From Peiella sedimenti (lineage in GTDB: Bacteria; Pseudomonadota; Alphaproteobacteria; Caulobacterales; Caulobacteraceae): a DNA stretch of 64,000 nucleotides. The stretch spans positions 1 to 64,000 of the forward strand of contig NZ_JAUKTR010000002.1 of the NCBI RefSeq assembly GCF_030504955.1, written 5' to 3'. This document shows positions 18,679 to 27,426 of the stretch, one piece after another; within the stretch, counting starts at the first letter, position 1; every line of letters starts with the position of its first letter. The position numbers and the translations under genes were made by a program. The notes under the pieces are model-generated. The model was not told where the DNA came from. It did not search any database and was given only the letters and a program-made list of their open reading frames with translations.

Positions 18679-19955
18679 GCCTCGTCCCGCTCCAGAGCCC
18701 GCCAGCCGATATCCGAGCGGTAGAAGCCGCCGGGCCAGTCGATCTTTCTGATGGCGGCGTAGGCCTTGGCGCGGGCGTCGGCCACGTCTTCGCCCAGGGC
18801 GCTGACGTTCAGCACCCGCCCGCCCGTGGCGCACAGAGTTCCATCCGGCTTGCGGCCCGTCCCGGCGTGGAAGACCTGGACGTCGGGCCCGAAATCCTGA
18901 TCGGCGCCCCGGATGGTCGAACCGGCCAGGGGACTGTCGGGATAGCCCTTGGCCGCCATGACCACGCAGACGGCGGTGCGGCTGGTGAAGCGGGGCTCGG
19001 GCAGGCCGGACAGATCCCCCTTGGCCGCCGCCAGCAGGTACGGCACCAGATCGCTTTCCAGGCGCAGCATCAGCACCTGGCATTCCGGGTCGCCGAAACG
19101 GGCGTTGAATTCGACCAGTTTCGGCCCCTGGTCCGTGGCCATCAGTCCGGCGAACAGCACCCCCCGGAAGGGCATGCCCTCCTCGGCCATGGCGCGCACG
19201 GCCGGCTGGACGATCTCCGTCTCGGCAGCCTCGACGAACTCGGGCGTGAAGACGGGCGCGGGCGAATAGGCGCCCATGCCGCCGGTGTTGGGGCCCATGT
19301 CGCCGTCGAAGGCGCGCTTGTGGTCCTGGGCGCCGCCCAACAGAAGGGCCCGCGTTCCGTCGCACAGGGCGAAGAGGGAAGCCTCCTCACCCTCCATGAA
19401 CTCCTCGATCACGACGCGGGCGCCGGCCTGACCGAAGCGGCCGCCCAGCATGCGCTCGACCTCGGCCTCGGCGTCGCGCAGGTCGGGGCTGATGGCGACG
19501 CCCTTGCCGGCGGCCAGGCCGTCGGCCTTGATCACGTAGGGCGGGCTCATGGCCTGTAGCGCGGCCTTGGCCGAGGCCAGCTCGGTGTGGGCCGAATAGG
19601 CCGCCGTGGGGATGCCGTGCCGGTCGCAAAGGCCCTTGGTGAAGGCCTTGGAGGTCTCCAGCTGGGCGGCGCGCCTGGTGGGGCCGAAACAGGGAATGCC
19701 TACGCGCGCCAGCTGATCGGCCAGGCCCGGCTCAAGCGCCGCCTCCGGGCCGACCACGACCAGATCGGCGGCGATTTCGCGCGCCAGCGCCACCAGCGCA
19801 TCGGTGTCGGTCACCGCGACGGGCCGCAGCTCGCCCAGCCGCTCCATGCCGGGATTGCCCGGGGCGATGACCAGCCGCCGGACCAGCGGCGACTTGCGAA
19901 TCTTCCAGGCCAGGGCGTGCTCGCGCCCGCCCGACCCCACCAGCAGGATGTTCAT
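18675..19955 (-). CDS. purD: phosphoribosylamine-glycine ligase
   Basis: A 426-residue ATP-grasp enzyme of purine synthesis that joins glycine to 5-phosphoribosylamine. It starts MNILLVGSGGREHALAWK, the family's standard N-terminus. It has VIKADGLAAGKGV (nucleotide loop), GGMGAYSPAPVF, and VEFNARFGDPECQ (metal site). Length is normal. It is divergent from xseA across an 84-bp spacer that contains an inverted repeat. Confidence 0.96.
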   Translation of the reverse strand: MNILLVGSGGREHALAWKIRKSPLVRRLVIAPGNPGMERLGELRPVAVTDTDALVALAREIAADLVVVGPEAALEPGLADQLARVGIPCFGPTRRAAQLETSKAFTKGLCDRHGIPTAAYSAHTELASAKAALQAMSPPYVIKADGLAAGKGVAISPDLRDAEAEVERMLGGRFGQAGARVVIEEFMEGEEASLFALCDGTRALLLGGAQDHKRAFDGDMGPNTGGMGAYSPAPVFTPEFVEAAETEIVQPAVRAMAEEGMPFRGVLFAGLMATDQGPKLVEFNARFGDPECQVLMLRLESDLVPYLLAAAKGDLSGLPEPRFTSRTAVCVVMAAKGYPDSPLAGSTIRGADQDFGPDVQVFHAGTGRKPDGTLCATGGRVLNVSALGEDVADARAKAYAAIRKIDWPGGFYRSDIGWRALERDEA

Positions 19956-19992
19956 GGGCCGCCTGTCGCCCTTCGGCCGGGCATCGTCAACA

Positions 19993-20013
19993 CCCACCTT
20001 GAAGGTGCGTGGG
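19993..20013. promoter_or_regulatory. inverted repeat between divergent purD and xseA
   Basis: CACCTT at 19995-20000 and AAGGTG at 20002-20007 form a perfect 6-1-6 palindrome inside a longer imperfect one (CCCACCTTG...GTGGG). It lies between the starts of purD (19955) and xseA (20040). It could be an operator or a leader hairpin. No regulator can be named. Confidence 0.35.
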
Positions 20014-20039
20014 ATCAAGAGCCCCGCTAGACTGACGCC

Positions 20040-21497
20040 ATGAGCGACGACTCCTACGTCTTCGAGGGCGCGGCCCCCGAGCCCGCCCCGCGCGACAACA
20101 ACCCGCCGCTGTCGGTCTCGGAGCTGTCCTCGGCGCTGAAGCGCACGCTGGAGGACCGGTTCGGCTATGTGCGGCTGCGCGGCGAGATCTCGAAGGTCAC
20201 GCGCCATGCCTCGGGCCACGTCTATCTGACGCTGAAGGACGAGCGCGCGTGTATCGACGGGGTCGTCTGGAAGGGGGTGGTCCGCAGCCTGTCGGCCCAG
20301 CCCGAGCAGGGGCTGGAGGTGATCGTCACCGGCAAGGTGACCACCTATCCGGCCAGGTCCTCGTACCAGCTGATCATCGAGACCATGGAGGCGGCGGGCG
20401 CCGGCGCCCTTCTGGCCCAGCTGGAACGACTCAAAAAGAAGCTGGCCGAAGAGGGCCTGTTCGCCGCCGAGCGCAAACGGCCCCTGCCCCTGTTTCCGCG
20501 CGTGGTGGGGGTGATCACCAGCCCCACCGGCGCGGTGATCCGCGACATCCTGCACCGCATCACCGACCGCTGGCCCTGCCGTGTGCTGGTCTGGCCCGTG
20601 GTGGTGCAGGGCCAGACGGCCTCGGCCCAGGTGGCCGCCGCCATCAAGGGCTTCGATGCCCTGGACGGATCAGGCGCGCTGCCGCGGCCTGACGTGCTGA
20701 TCGTGGCGCGGGGCGGCGGCTCCATCGAAGATCTGTGGCCCTTCAACGACGAGGCCCTGGCGCGCACAGTCCACGACTGCCGAATCCCCCTGATCTCGGC
20801 CGTGGGGCACGAGACCGACACGACCCTGATCGACTACGTGGCCGACCGCCGCGCCCCGACCCCGACGGCCGCCGCCGAGATGGCGACGCCGGTTTTGGCC
20901 GAGCTGCGCGCCGCCCTGGCGGGGTTGGAGCAGCGGCTGAGCTTGTGCGGCGGACGCATGGTCGACCACAGGGCCCAGGCGCTGCGGGCCGCGGCGCGCG
21001 GCCTGCCCCGCCCGAATGAGCTGATCGCCTTCGCCCAGCAGCGGCTGGACGGCGCGTCCTCGCGGCTGGCGTCTGGCCTGTCGGCCAATGTGGCGGCCCA
21101 CGAGCGACGGCTGAACCAGCGGGCGGGACGGTTCAGCCCGATCCTTCTGAGCCACGCGCTGGACCGCCGATCAGAGCGGCTGACCGGCGCCTCGGGCCGC
21201 CTGGCTCCGGCGCTGGAGCGCACCCTGAAGACGGACGCGGACCGGCTGGCGGCCCTGGCCCGCACCCTGGCCAGCCTCGACCCCGCCCGGCCCAAGCCCG
21301 GCTTCGCCCGCATCGATGACGAGCAGGGGCGGATGATCCCCTGCGCCAAGGACCTGACGCCCGGACAGGCGGTGACGCTGGTCTTCGCGGACGGCTCGAA
21401 GGGCGCCCACATTGACGGCGGCGATCCTGCACCCAAGCCTGCCGCCAAACCGAAGGCCGCCAGGACGCCCCCCGTCAGTCAGGGCGACCTGTTCTAG
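20040..21497 (+). CDS. xseA: exodeoxyribonuclease VII large subunit
   Basis: A 485-residue nuclease subunit that, with XseB, degrades single-stranded DNA. An N-terminal OB-fold region ([24 protein letters not shown]) is followed by [18 protein letters not shown] and [17 protein letters not shown], with [22 protein letters not shown] completing the catalytic core. A helical region follows and the tail ends in basic, Pro/Ala-rich sequence. xseB is not in the window. Confidence 0.95.
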   Translation: MSDDSYVFEGAAPEPAPRDNNPPLSVSELSSALKRTLEDRFGYVRLRGEISKVTRHASGHVYLTLKDERACIDGVVWKGVVRSLSAQPEQGLEVIVTGKVTTYPARSSYQLIIETMEAAGAGALLAQLERLKKKLAEEGLFAAERKRPLPLFPRVVGVITSPTGAVIRDILHRITDRWPCRVLVWPVVVQGQTASAQVAAAIKGFDALDGSGALPRPDVLIVARGGGSIEDLWPFNDEALARTVHDCRIPLISAVGHETDTTLIDYVADRRAPTPTAAAEMATPVLAELRAALAGLEQRLSLCGGRMVDHRAQALRAAARGLPRPNELIAFAQQRLDGASSRLASGLSANVAAHERRLNQRAGRFSPILLSHALDRRSERLTGASGRLAPALERTLKTDADRLAALARTLASLDPARPKPGFARIDDEQGRMIPCAKDLTPGQAVTLVFADGSKGAHIDGGDPAPKPAAKPKAARTPPVSQGDLF

Positions 21498-21510
21498 CGG
21501 CCGCCGTCTG

Positions 21511-22983
21511 CTAGCGGGCGCCGCCGGGCGGCTTGCGCGGGCCCTTGGGGCCCGGACGACCGCCGCCGGTGGAGCGGGGCTTGCCGGGACCGCCCTTGAA
21601 GGGACGCGGCCCGCCGGGCTTGCCGCCGAAGGCGCGCTTGGGGCGGTCGCCTCCCGACTCATCCCTGGGTTTGAACGCCCTTTTGGGTCGGTCGCCCCCT
21701 GCCTCGTCGCGGGGCTTGAAGGCGCGCTTGGGCCGGTCGCCCCCTGCCTCGTCACGGGGCTTGAAGGACCGCTTGGGCCGGTCGCCGCCCGCCTCGTCGC
21801 GAGGCTTGAAGGGGCGCTTGGGCCGGTCGCCGCCCGCCTCATCCCGAGGCTTGAAGGGGCGGCGGGGGCGATCCTCGCCGCCAGACTCGTCGCGCGGCCT
21901 GAAGGGCCGCTTCGGGCGATCGCCCGACGGGCGGGGGCCGGGCTTGGCCCAGCCCGGCTTGCGAGCCGGCGCCCGGGGCCGGTCCGCCTCAGCCTTTTCG
22001 GCTTCGGCCCGGGCGGCGGCGCGGGCGCGCACCTTGCTGGGCTTTTTCGACGGGTCAGACAGGGCCGAGGCGGGAATGCGCTTCTTTTCCGGCCCGCCGC
22101 CGCGGCGCCCGCCCTGGGACAGCGGCGCGGCGGGGATGGCGTCCGGATCCGGATGGTTCTCCGGCGCGATCAGGTCGCCCAGCTGCTCGATGACGACGCG
22201 GGCGCCGACCTCCTCCACCTCGCCGGCGGCCAGATCGCCCAGGGCGAAGGGTCCGTAGGACAGGCGGATCAGCCGGTTGACCGTCAGGCCGAGGCTTTCC
22301 AGCACCTTGCGCACCTCGCGGTACTTGCCCTCGGCCACCGACACGGTGATCCAGAGGTTGGCGGGCGACTTGCCGCCCTCGCTCTCCTTGGCCTTGTCGA
22401 GCGTGGCCTCCACAGGCCCGTAGCGGACGCCGTCGATCTCGACGCCGTTCTTGAGCGTGTCCAGCTTCGCCTGGGTGACTCGGCCGCGCGCCCGCGCCCG
22501 GTAGCGCCGAATCCAGCCGGTCGACGGCAACTCGAGCGCGCGGGACAGTTCGCCGTCGTTGGTCAGGAGCAGGAGGCCCTCGGTGTTCACGTCCAGGCGC
22601 CCCACCGAAATGACGCGGGGCAGGCCGCGCGGCAGGTGCTCGAACACCGTCGGGCGCTCCTGCGGGTCCTTGTGCGTCGTCACCAGGCCGACGGGCTTGT
22701 GATAGCGCCACAGGCGGGTGGCCTCGGCCTGACCCACGGCCTTGCCGTCGACCGTCACTTTGTCCGTGCGGGCCACCAGGGTGGCGGGCGTGTCGATGAT
22801 GCGGCCGTTGACCGCCACCTTGCCCAGGCCGATCAGACGTTCGACCTCGCGGCGCGAGGCCACGCCGGCGCGGGCCATGACCTTGGCGATCCGCTCCTTC
22901 TTGACGGGTTCTTCGGCCTTCTTGGGCCTGCGGTCTTGACCCGGACGCTTGGTCGGGGCGGTGTCGGCGGGATGACGAGCCAT
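21511..22983 (-). CDS. RluB/RsuA-family 23S-type rRNA pseudouridine synthase with repeat tail
   Basis: A 490-residue pseudouridine synthase. An N-terminal S4 RNA-binding domain (ERIAKVMARAGVASRREVERLI) precedes the catalytic domain with VGRLDVNTEGLLLLTNDG, where the Asp of GRLD is the catalytic residue. YREVRKVLESLGLTVNRLIR is the usual second motif. Residues after about 300 are a long basic tail containing tandem 15-residue repeats, about 190 residues more than a minimal family member. Its start overlaps the divergent tadA start by 12 bp. Target site is not readable, and RluB is most likely. Confidence 0.88.
   Translation of the reverse strand: MARHPADTAPTKRPGQDRRPKKAEEPVKKERIAKVMARAGVASRREVERLIGLGKVAVNGRIIDTPATLVARTDKVTVDGKAVGQAEATRLWRYHKPVGLVTTHKDPQERPTVFEHLPRGLPRVISVGRLDVNTEGLLLLTNDGELSRALELPSTGWIRRYRARARGRVTQAKLDTLKNGVEIDGVRYGPVEATLDKAKESEGGKSPANLWITVSVAEGKYREVRKVLESLGLTVNRLIRLSYGPFALGDLAAGEVEEVGARVVIEQLGDLIAPENHPDPDAIPAAPLSQGGRRGGGPEKKRIPASALSDPSKKPSKVRARAAARAEAEKAEADRPRAPARKPGWAKPGPRPSGDRPKRPFRPRDESGGEDRPRRPFKPRDEAGGDRPKRPFKPRDEAGGDRPKRSFKPRDEAGGDRPKRAFKPRDEAGGDRPKRAFKPRDESGGDRPKRAFGGKPGGPRPFKGGPGKPRSTGGGRPGPKGPRKPPGGAR
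21631..21925 (-). repeat. 45-bp tandem repeat encoding GDRPKRxFKPRDEAG units
   Basis: Six full and one partial 15-residue unit lie in the tail of the pseudouridine synthase. The consensus is GDRPKR(P/S/A)FKPRDE(A/S)G, and one unit has an extra Glu. Each unit is 45 bases, in frame, so copy number could change without breaking the frame. The units are basic and disordered, as in RNA-binding tails. Confidence 0.85.
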
Positions 22984-23457
22984 GATGAGCGCTTCATGCG
23001 CCAAGCCCTGGACCTGGCGCAAGCCGCCGCCGACGCGGGCGAGGCCCCGATCGGCGCACTGATCGTCGATGAGGCGACCGGAAAGGTCATCGCCGAGGGC
23101 GCGAACGCACCCATTTCGGCCTGCGATCCGACGGCGCACGCCGAGATCGTCGCCCTGCGCCGCGCCGCGCAGGCGCTGGGCAACTACCGCCTGACCGGGC
23201 TGACCCTCTACGTGACGCTGGAGCCCTGCCCCATGTGCGCCGGAGCCATTTCCCACGCCCGCATCGGCCGCGTCGTCTTCGGCGCGGAAGACCCCAAGGG
23301 CGGCGGCGTCGTCCACGGCCCACGCGTCTTTGACCAGCCCACCTGCCACTGGCGTCCCCGCGTCGAGGGCGGTCTGCTCGCCGAAGGGAGCGCGGACATG
23401 CTTCGCGCGTTCTTCCGCGCGCGCCGCAAACCTGGCGCTGGGGAGCCCCCTTCATGA
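22972..23457 (+). CDS. tadA: tRNA adenosine(34) deaminase-type deaminase
   Basis: A 161-residue zinc deaminase that converts A34 to inosine in tRNA-Arg. It has DPTAHAEIVALR (zinc His and catalytic Glu) and TLEPCPMCAGAISHARIGRVVFGAEDPKGG (zinc Cys pair and the TadA-type follow-on). ATG 22972 is used. A second Met eight codons later is possible. Its start region overlaps that of the divergent pseudouridine synthase gene. It overlaps the next gene by ATGA. Confidence 0.9.
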   Translation: MTSHDERFMRQALDLAQAAADAGEAPIGALIVDEATGKVIAEGANAPISACDPTAHAEIVALRRAAQALGNYRLTGLTLYVTLEPCPMCAGAISHARIGRVVFGAEDPKGGGVVHGPRVFDQPTCHWRPRVEGGLLAEGSADMLRAFFRARRKPGAGEPPS

Positions 23458-25184
23458 ACGAGGCCCTGCTCAGCGGACTGGTGCTGCTGATCACCCTGTT
23501 TCTGTTCGCCTGGGACAAGGTTCGCCACGACCTGGTGGCCATCATCGCCCTGGGCGCCTGTCTGCTTCTTGGCCTGGTGGCGCCGGGCCAGGCCCTGGAA
23601 GGCTTCTCGGACCCGGCCGTGGTGGTGGTGGCCGCCGTCCTGATCATCGGCCGGGCCATCGAGCTTACCGGCGTGGCCGCCCTGCTCACCGAGAAGCTGG
23701 CCCGCCTGAAGGCGCCGTTCGCGGTGCAGCTGGGCCTGGTGCTGATCGCCGGGGCCTTTCTGTCGGCCTTCATGAACAACATCGCCGCCCTGGCGATCAC
23801 CATGCCGGCGGTGGTCGCCGTGTGCAGGGCGCACAAGCTGCCGCCCGGCGCGGGCCTGATGCCCATCGCCTTCGCCACCATCCTGGGCGGGATGACCACC
23901 CTTATCGGCACGCCGGCCAACCTGATCCTGTCGTCCGTGCGGCAGGACCAGCTGGGCGAGGCGTTCGGCTTCTTCGATATGACGGCGGTGGGCGCGACGG
24001 TCGCCGCCGCCGGCCTGGCCTATCTGATCCTGATCGGCTGGCGCCTGGCGCCCCGGCGGGCTTCGGACGAGGCGGTCAACGACAGCCGGGTGGTCTTCGA
24101 GGTCAGTCCACGCGCCGCTCTGGTGGAGCCGGCCCCGTCCGGCCCCGTCTTCGAGGCGCTGACGGCGGCGGGGGGCCACGTGCTGGGCGTCATTCGCGAT
24201 CACCAGCGGCTGCCCGCCCACAGCGTCGAGGCGGTGGAGCCCTGGGACCGCATCATGGTCACCAGCCGCGAGGACCCCTGGGTGGTGGCGCGCAAGGCGG
24301 ACTGCAGCCTGGGCGCGCGCCTGTCCAGCGCCCCCGACGCGGCCACCGCCCGGGTCGTGGCGGGTTACGGCTCGCCCTTGATCGGCCGGACGTTCGGAAC
24401 CATCGCCGCCGACACCGACAACGAGGTGCGGGTCATCGCGGGCGGACCGCGGGTCGAGCGCGAGAGCGTGCCCCTGGGCGCGGTGCGCATCCAGCCCGGC
24501 GACCAGCTGGTGCTGCACGGCGGCTCGGGGGCGCTGGACGATTATCTGCGCTACGCCCGCCTGCTGGAGGTGGAGCGCCGCGCCTCGGTCAAGGTGTCGC
24601 CGCGGCGCGCGACCCTGGCGGTGGCCATCTATTTCGCGGCGGTGGCCGCGGCGGTCGTGGCGGGCCTGCCCACGGCCCTGACCTTCGGGGCGGCCGCCGC
24701 TGGACTGGCGGCCCTGCGGTTCCTGCCGCCGCGCGAGGTCTACAGCTCGATCGACTGGCCGGCGGTCGTCCTGCTGGCCTGCATGATTCCCGTCGGCCAG
24801 AGCTTCCAGACCAGCGGCGCGGCCGCCATCGTGGCGGAGCACCTGGGCTTCCTGCTGTCCGGCGCGACCCTGTTCTGGGCGGCGGCGGCCATGACGGCGG
24901 TGACGCTGGTGCTGTCGATCTTCCTGAACAACGTGGCCACGGCGGTGATCATGGGGCCCGTCGGCATTGCCGTGGCCAATGCGCTGGGGGTCGCGCCGGA
25001 CGCCCTGCTGATCGCCGTGCTGATCGGCGCCTCGTCGGACTTCCTGACGCCCATCGGCCACCAGAACAACCTGCTGGTCATGGGGCCTGGCGGCTATCGC
25101 TTCACCGACTACATCCGCGTCGGCTGGGCCCTGTCGGTGATCGTGGTGCTGACCTCGGCCGGAGTGATCTCGCTGCTCTTTTGA
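23454..25184 (+). CDS. SLC13/DASS-type transporter with RCK_C domains
   Basis: A 576-residue inner-membrane carrier of the divalent anion:sodium symporter family. About eleven helices are split by a soluble middle at roughly 200-385 that resembles two TrkA-C (RCK_C) domains. Transport motifs are FLSAFMNNIAALAITMPA and GGMTTLIGTPANLILSS in the first half, and SIFLNNVATAVIMGP and DFLTPIGHQNN in the second. Likely substrates are sulfate or dicarboxylates. It overlaps tadA by ATGA and has a 76-bp tail-to-tail overlap with the DUF1365 gene. Confidence 0.88.
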   Translation: MNEALLSGLVLLITLFLFAWDKVRHDLVAIIALGACLLLGLVAPGQALEGFSDPAVVVVAAVLIIGRAIELTGVAALLTEKLARLKAPFAVQLGLVLIAGAFLSAFMNNIAALAITMPAVVAVCRAHKLPPGAGLMPIAFATILGGMTTLIGTPANLILSSVRQDQLGEAFGFFDMTAVGATVAAAGLAYLILIGWRLAPRRASDEAVNDSRVVFEVSPRAALVEPAPSGPVFEALTAAGGHVLGVIRDHQRLPAHSVEAVEPWDRIMVTSREDPWVVARKADCSLGARLSSAPDAATARVVAGYGSPLIGRTFGTIAADTDNEVRVIAGGPRVERESVPLGAVRIQPGDQLVLHGGSGALDDYLRYARLLEVERRASVKVSPRRATLAVAIYFAAVAAAVVAGLPTALTFGAAAAGLAALRFLPPREVYSSIDWPAVVLLACMIPVGQSFQTSGAAAIVAEHLGFLLSGATLFWAAAAMTAVTLVLSIFLNNVATAVIMGPVGIAVANALGVAPDALLIAVLIGASSDFLTPIGHQNNLLVMGPGGYRFTDYIRVGWALSVIVVLTSAGVISLLF

Positions 25185-25891
25185 GCCTTTTTCAGCTTCA
25201 GCCAGATGAACAGGGCCTCCCAGTGGATGCCCAGGATGACCTTGAGAGTCAGGAGCGGATGGCTGAGCCAGGCCGCCAGGATCGCCCCGGCCGTAAACGG
25301 CCGGCGCCGGCCGGAGAAGGCGGCCGTCAGCATCGGCCCCTCGGCGTCAGACGCCAGTATGGAGACGGCCACGGTCTCGCCCGGCGCCTCGACGCGAAAG
25401 CGATAGTCCATGTCCATGCCGAGGAAGGGCGAGACGCGGAACGCCTTGGCGCAGGCCTGTTCGATGACGCCGTCGCCGCGGACCGCCAGCACGTAATGAT
25501 GCCGCTCGCCGAAGGTGTTGTTCACCTCATGCACGAGGGCAGTGAGCCGTCCGTCCCGCGCGTGGCAGAAATAGACCGTCAGCGGATTGAAGACGTAGCC
25601 CAGCACGCGCGGCATGCAGAGCATCCGGACGGGACCGCCGCCCTCCAGGCCGTGCCGGGTCAGGAGAGCCTCGACCTGGGCTTTCAGGGGCGCGCCCGAA
25701 CCGTCGCCGTGGTCCTTTTCGTAAAGGGAGATCAGCCCCGGCCTGTTGAAGCCGAAGGCCCAGCCGCGCGACAGCGCCGGCGCCTCGTCCAGGCCGAACA
25801 GGCCCATGAAGACGCGATAGGCCAGGTCGTGCCGCGCGGGCCGCAGCCGCCGGTGCGTGACCTTGCCCACATAGAGGCTGGAGGCGGTCAC
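25109..25891 (-). CDS. DUF1365 family protein
   Basis: A 260-residue DUF1365 protein. Features: SLYVGKVTHRRLRPARHDLAY at the start, LCMPRVLGYVFNPLTVYFC, and EVNNTFGERHHYVL. GTG 25891 overlaps the flavoprotein stop by GTGA, so the two are translationally coupled. The last 25 or so residues are read opposite the 3' end of the SLC13 gene and look like a non-conserved extension. DUF1365 genes usually travel with this flavoprotein and Cfa-like genes. A role in fatty-acyl modification is inference from that linkage. Confidence 0.88.
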   Translation of the reverse strand: MTASSLYVGKVTHRRLRPARHDLAYRVFMGLFGLDEAPALSRGWAFGFNRPGLISLYEKDHGDGSGAPLKAQVEALLTRHGLEGGGPVRMLCMPRVLGYVFNPLTVYFCHARDGRLTALVHEVNNTFGERHHYVLAVRGDGVIEQACAKAFRVSPFLGMDMDYRFRVEAPGETVAVSILASDAEGPMLTAAFSGRRRPFTAGAILAAWLSHPLLTLKVILGIHWEALFIWLKLKKAQKSSEITPAEVSTTITDRAQPTRM

Positions 25892-27246
25892 GCCGCTTCC
25901 GCCAGGGGCAGATCGGCCGCCGGCTGCGGGAGGTACAGCCGCCCGGACTCCTCCGGCACGATCCAGGGCCTGCGCACGCCGCCCATCTGCTCGGCGGCCA
26001 GCAGGCCCGCCTGAAGCCCGTCTTCGTGGAAGCCGGCGCCGAAGTGGGCGCCCGCGAACCAGACGCCCCCCCGCCCCTGAATCTCCCACAGCCTTTGCTG
26101 GGCGACGAGGGCCTCGGGCGAGAAGCAGGGGTGCTCCCACTCGCCTTCCCACAGGATCCGGTCGGCCGCGGGGCGGCGCTGGGGATTGAGCGTCACGAAC
26201 AGCTGGGCGCCAGTCGGCAGCTTCTGCAGGCGGTTCATCCAGTAGGTCACGGCGCAGCCCTCTCCGGAACGCCGGGCGTCGCCCACATAGTTCCAGCTGG
26301 ACCAGGCCTCGCGCCGCCGGGGCATCAGAGAGGCGTCCGTGTGCAGGATGGCCGTGTTGCGGCTGTAGCGGAAGGCGGACAGTAGGGCGGCCTGTTCGGC
26401 ATCGGGCTCCACCAGCAGGTCCAGCGCCTGGTCAGCGTGACAGGCCAGAAGCACGCGGTCGAAGACCTGCTCGCGGCCCTCTGCGTCGCGCACCGCCACA
26501 CCGCCCGCCTGGGTCCGGACCTGAGCCGCGCCTCGGCCGGTCTGCACATCGACGTTCCAGTCGGCCTGAAGGGCCCGCACATAGGTCTGGCTGCCGCCCT
26601 CGACCGTGCGCCATTTGGGCCGTCCCTTGAAACGCAGCAGGCCATGGTTCTCAAAGAAGCGCACGAAGGCGCACGCCGGGTACTGGCGCATGTCGGACAC
26701 CGAGGACGACCAGATGGCCGCCGCCTGGGGCAGCAGGTGATCGCGCTGGAAGGCTTCACCGTAGCCCTTGCGGTCCAGATAGTCGCCCAGAGTGATGATG
26801 CCGCCCTTGGCCGTCGCAGCGATCTCGATCGGCGCCTGGCGGTAGAAGCGCCACAGGTCCCTGGTCATGGACCAGAAGCGCGGACTGAAGAGGTTTCTGC
26901 CGCCGCCGATGAAGGCCTTCAGGTCGTTGGAGGAATACTCCAGCCGCCCGCCGTCCACGGACACCGCGAAGGACATGTCCGAGGCCTTGGACGCCACGCC
27001 CAGGTGGCGAAGCAGGGCCGTCAGGTTGGGATAGTTGCCCTCGTTGAAGACGATGAAGCCCGTGTCCACGCAGACGGGGCCGTCCTCCGTGTCGGCCGTG
27101 ACCGTGTGGGTGTGGCCGCCCAGGCGCGCGTCCTTCTCAAACAGGGTGACCCGGTGGCGCTTGGACAGCAGCCAGGCCGCGGACAGACCCGATACGCCAG
27201 AGCCGATCACGGCGATGGAGAGCGGAAGCTCTGAAGCGATGGTCAT
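25888..27246 (-). CDS. FAD-dependent amine oxidase-like oxidoreductase
   Basis: A 452-residue flavoprotein. The dinucleotide site VIGSGVSGLSAAWLL is near 14-28 (G15, G17, G20), with Glu at the end of the next strand (TLFEKDARLGGHTHT). FVTLNPQRRP and WFAGAHFGAGFHEDGL are C-terminal FAD motifs. ATG 27246 leaves a 28-base leader after a matching ECF promoter. ATG 27264 is the alternative. It is first in a two-gene unit with DUF1365. Related genes belong to the RpoE-ChrR regulon in Rhodobacter and have been tied to unusual fatty acids, which is family knowledge. Desaturase-like action on acyl chains is inference. Confidence 0.87.
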   Translation of the reverse strand: MTIASELPLSIAVIGSGVSGLSAAWLLSKRHRVTLFEKDARLGGHTHTVTADTEDGPVCVDTGFIVFNEGNYPNLTALLRHLGVASKASDMSFAVSVDGGRLEYSSNDLKAFIGGGRNLFSPRFWSMTRDLWRFYRQAPIEIAATAKGGIITLGDYLDRKGYGEAFQRDHLLPQAAAIWSSSVSDMRQYPACAFVRFFENHGLLRFKGRPKWRTVEGGSQTYVRALQADWNVDVQTGRGAAQVRTQAGGVAVRDAEGREQVFDRVLLACHADQALDLLVEPDAEQAALLSAFRYSRNTAILHTDASLMPRRREAWSSWNYVGDARRSGEGCAVTYWMNRLQKLPTGAQLFVTLNPQRRPAADRILWEGEWEHPCFSPEALVAQQRLWEIQGRGGVWFAGAHFGAGFHEDGLQAGLLAAEQMGGVRRPWIVPEESGRLYLPQPAADLPLAEAA

Positions 27247-27281
27247 AAGAAGTCCGGTGAGCATTAGGAGCGACCTCTGCC

Positions 27282-27309
27282 TCTACGGTGACCTAACGCC
27301 CCTAGATCA
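27282..27309 (-). promoter_or_regulatory. putative ECF (RpoE/ChrR-type) promoter for flavoprotein-DUF1365
   Basis: On the minus strand TGATCT (27309-27304) is followed after exactly 18 bases by TAGA (27285-27282). This resembles the TGATCC-N18-TAAg promoter of RpoE-ChrR systems with changes in both elements. It points at the flavoprotein gene and lies almost back to back with the promoter at 27314. Confidence 0.5.
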
Positions 27310-27313
27310 GCAG

Positions 27314-27341
27314 TGATCCGGCGGGGGCGCCGCGGCGTAAC
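27314..27341 (+). promoter_or_regulatory. putative ECF (RpoE/ChrR-type) autoregulatory promoter
   Basis: TGATCC at 27314-27319, an 18-base spacer, then TAAC at 27338-27341. This fits the published RpoE-ChrR consensus (TGATCC, N18, TAA). It lies 86 bases upstream of the sigma factor start, so the sigma factor probably activates its own operon. Confidence 0.7.
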
Positions 27342-27426
27342 CGTGGCCATGCAGCTTGCCCTCGAGCCCCGGCTGAGCCTTTTTAGGGCGCGCGGTCCCT
27401 TTGACCGGCCCGCGCCGGGAGAGGTC

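Noticed and set aside
21631..21925. CRISPR-like array
   Set aside because: Repeats abut without unique spacers and encode an in-frame peptide repeat of a conserved enzyme.
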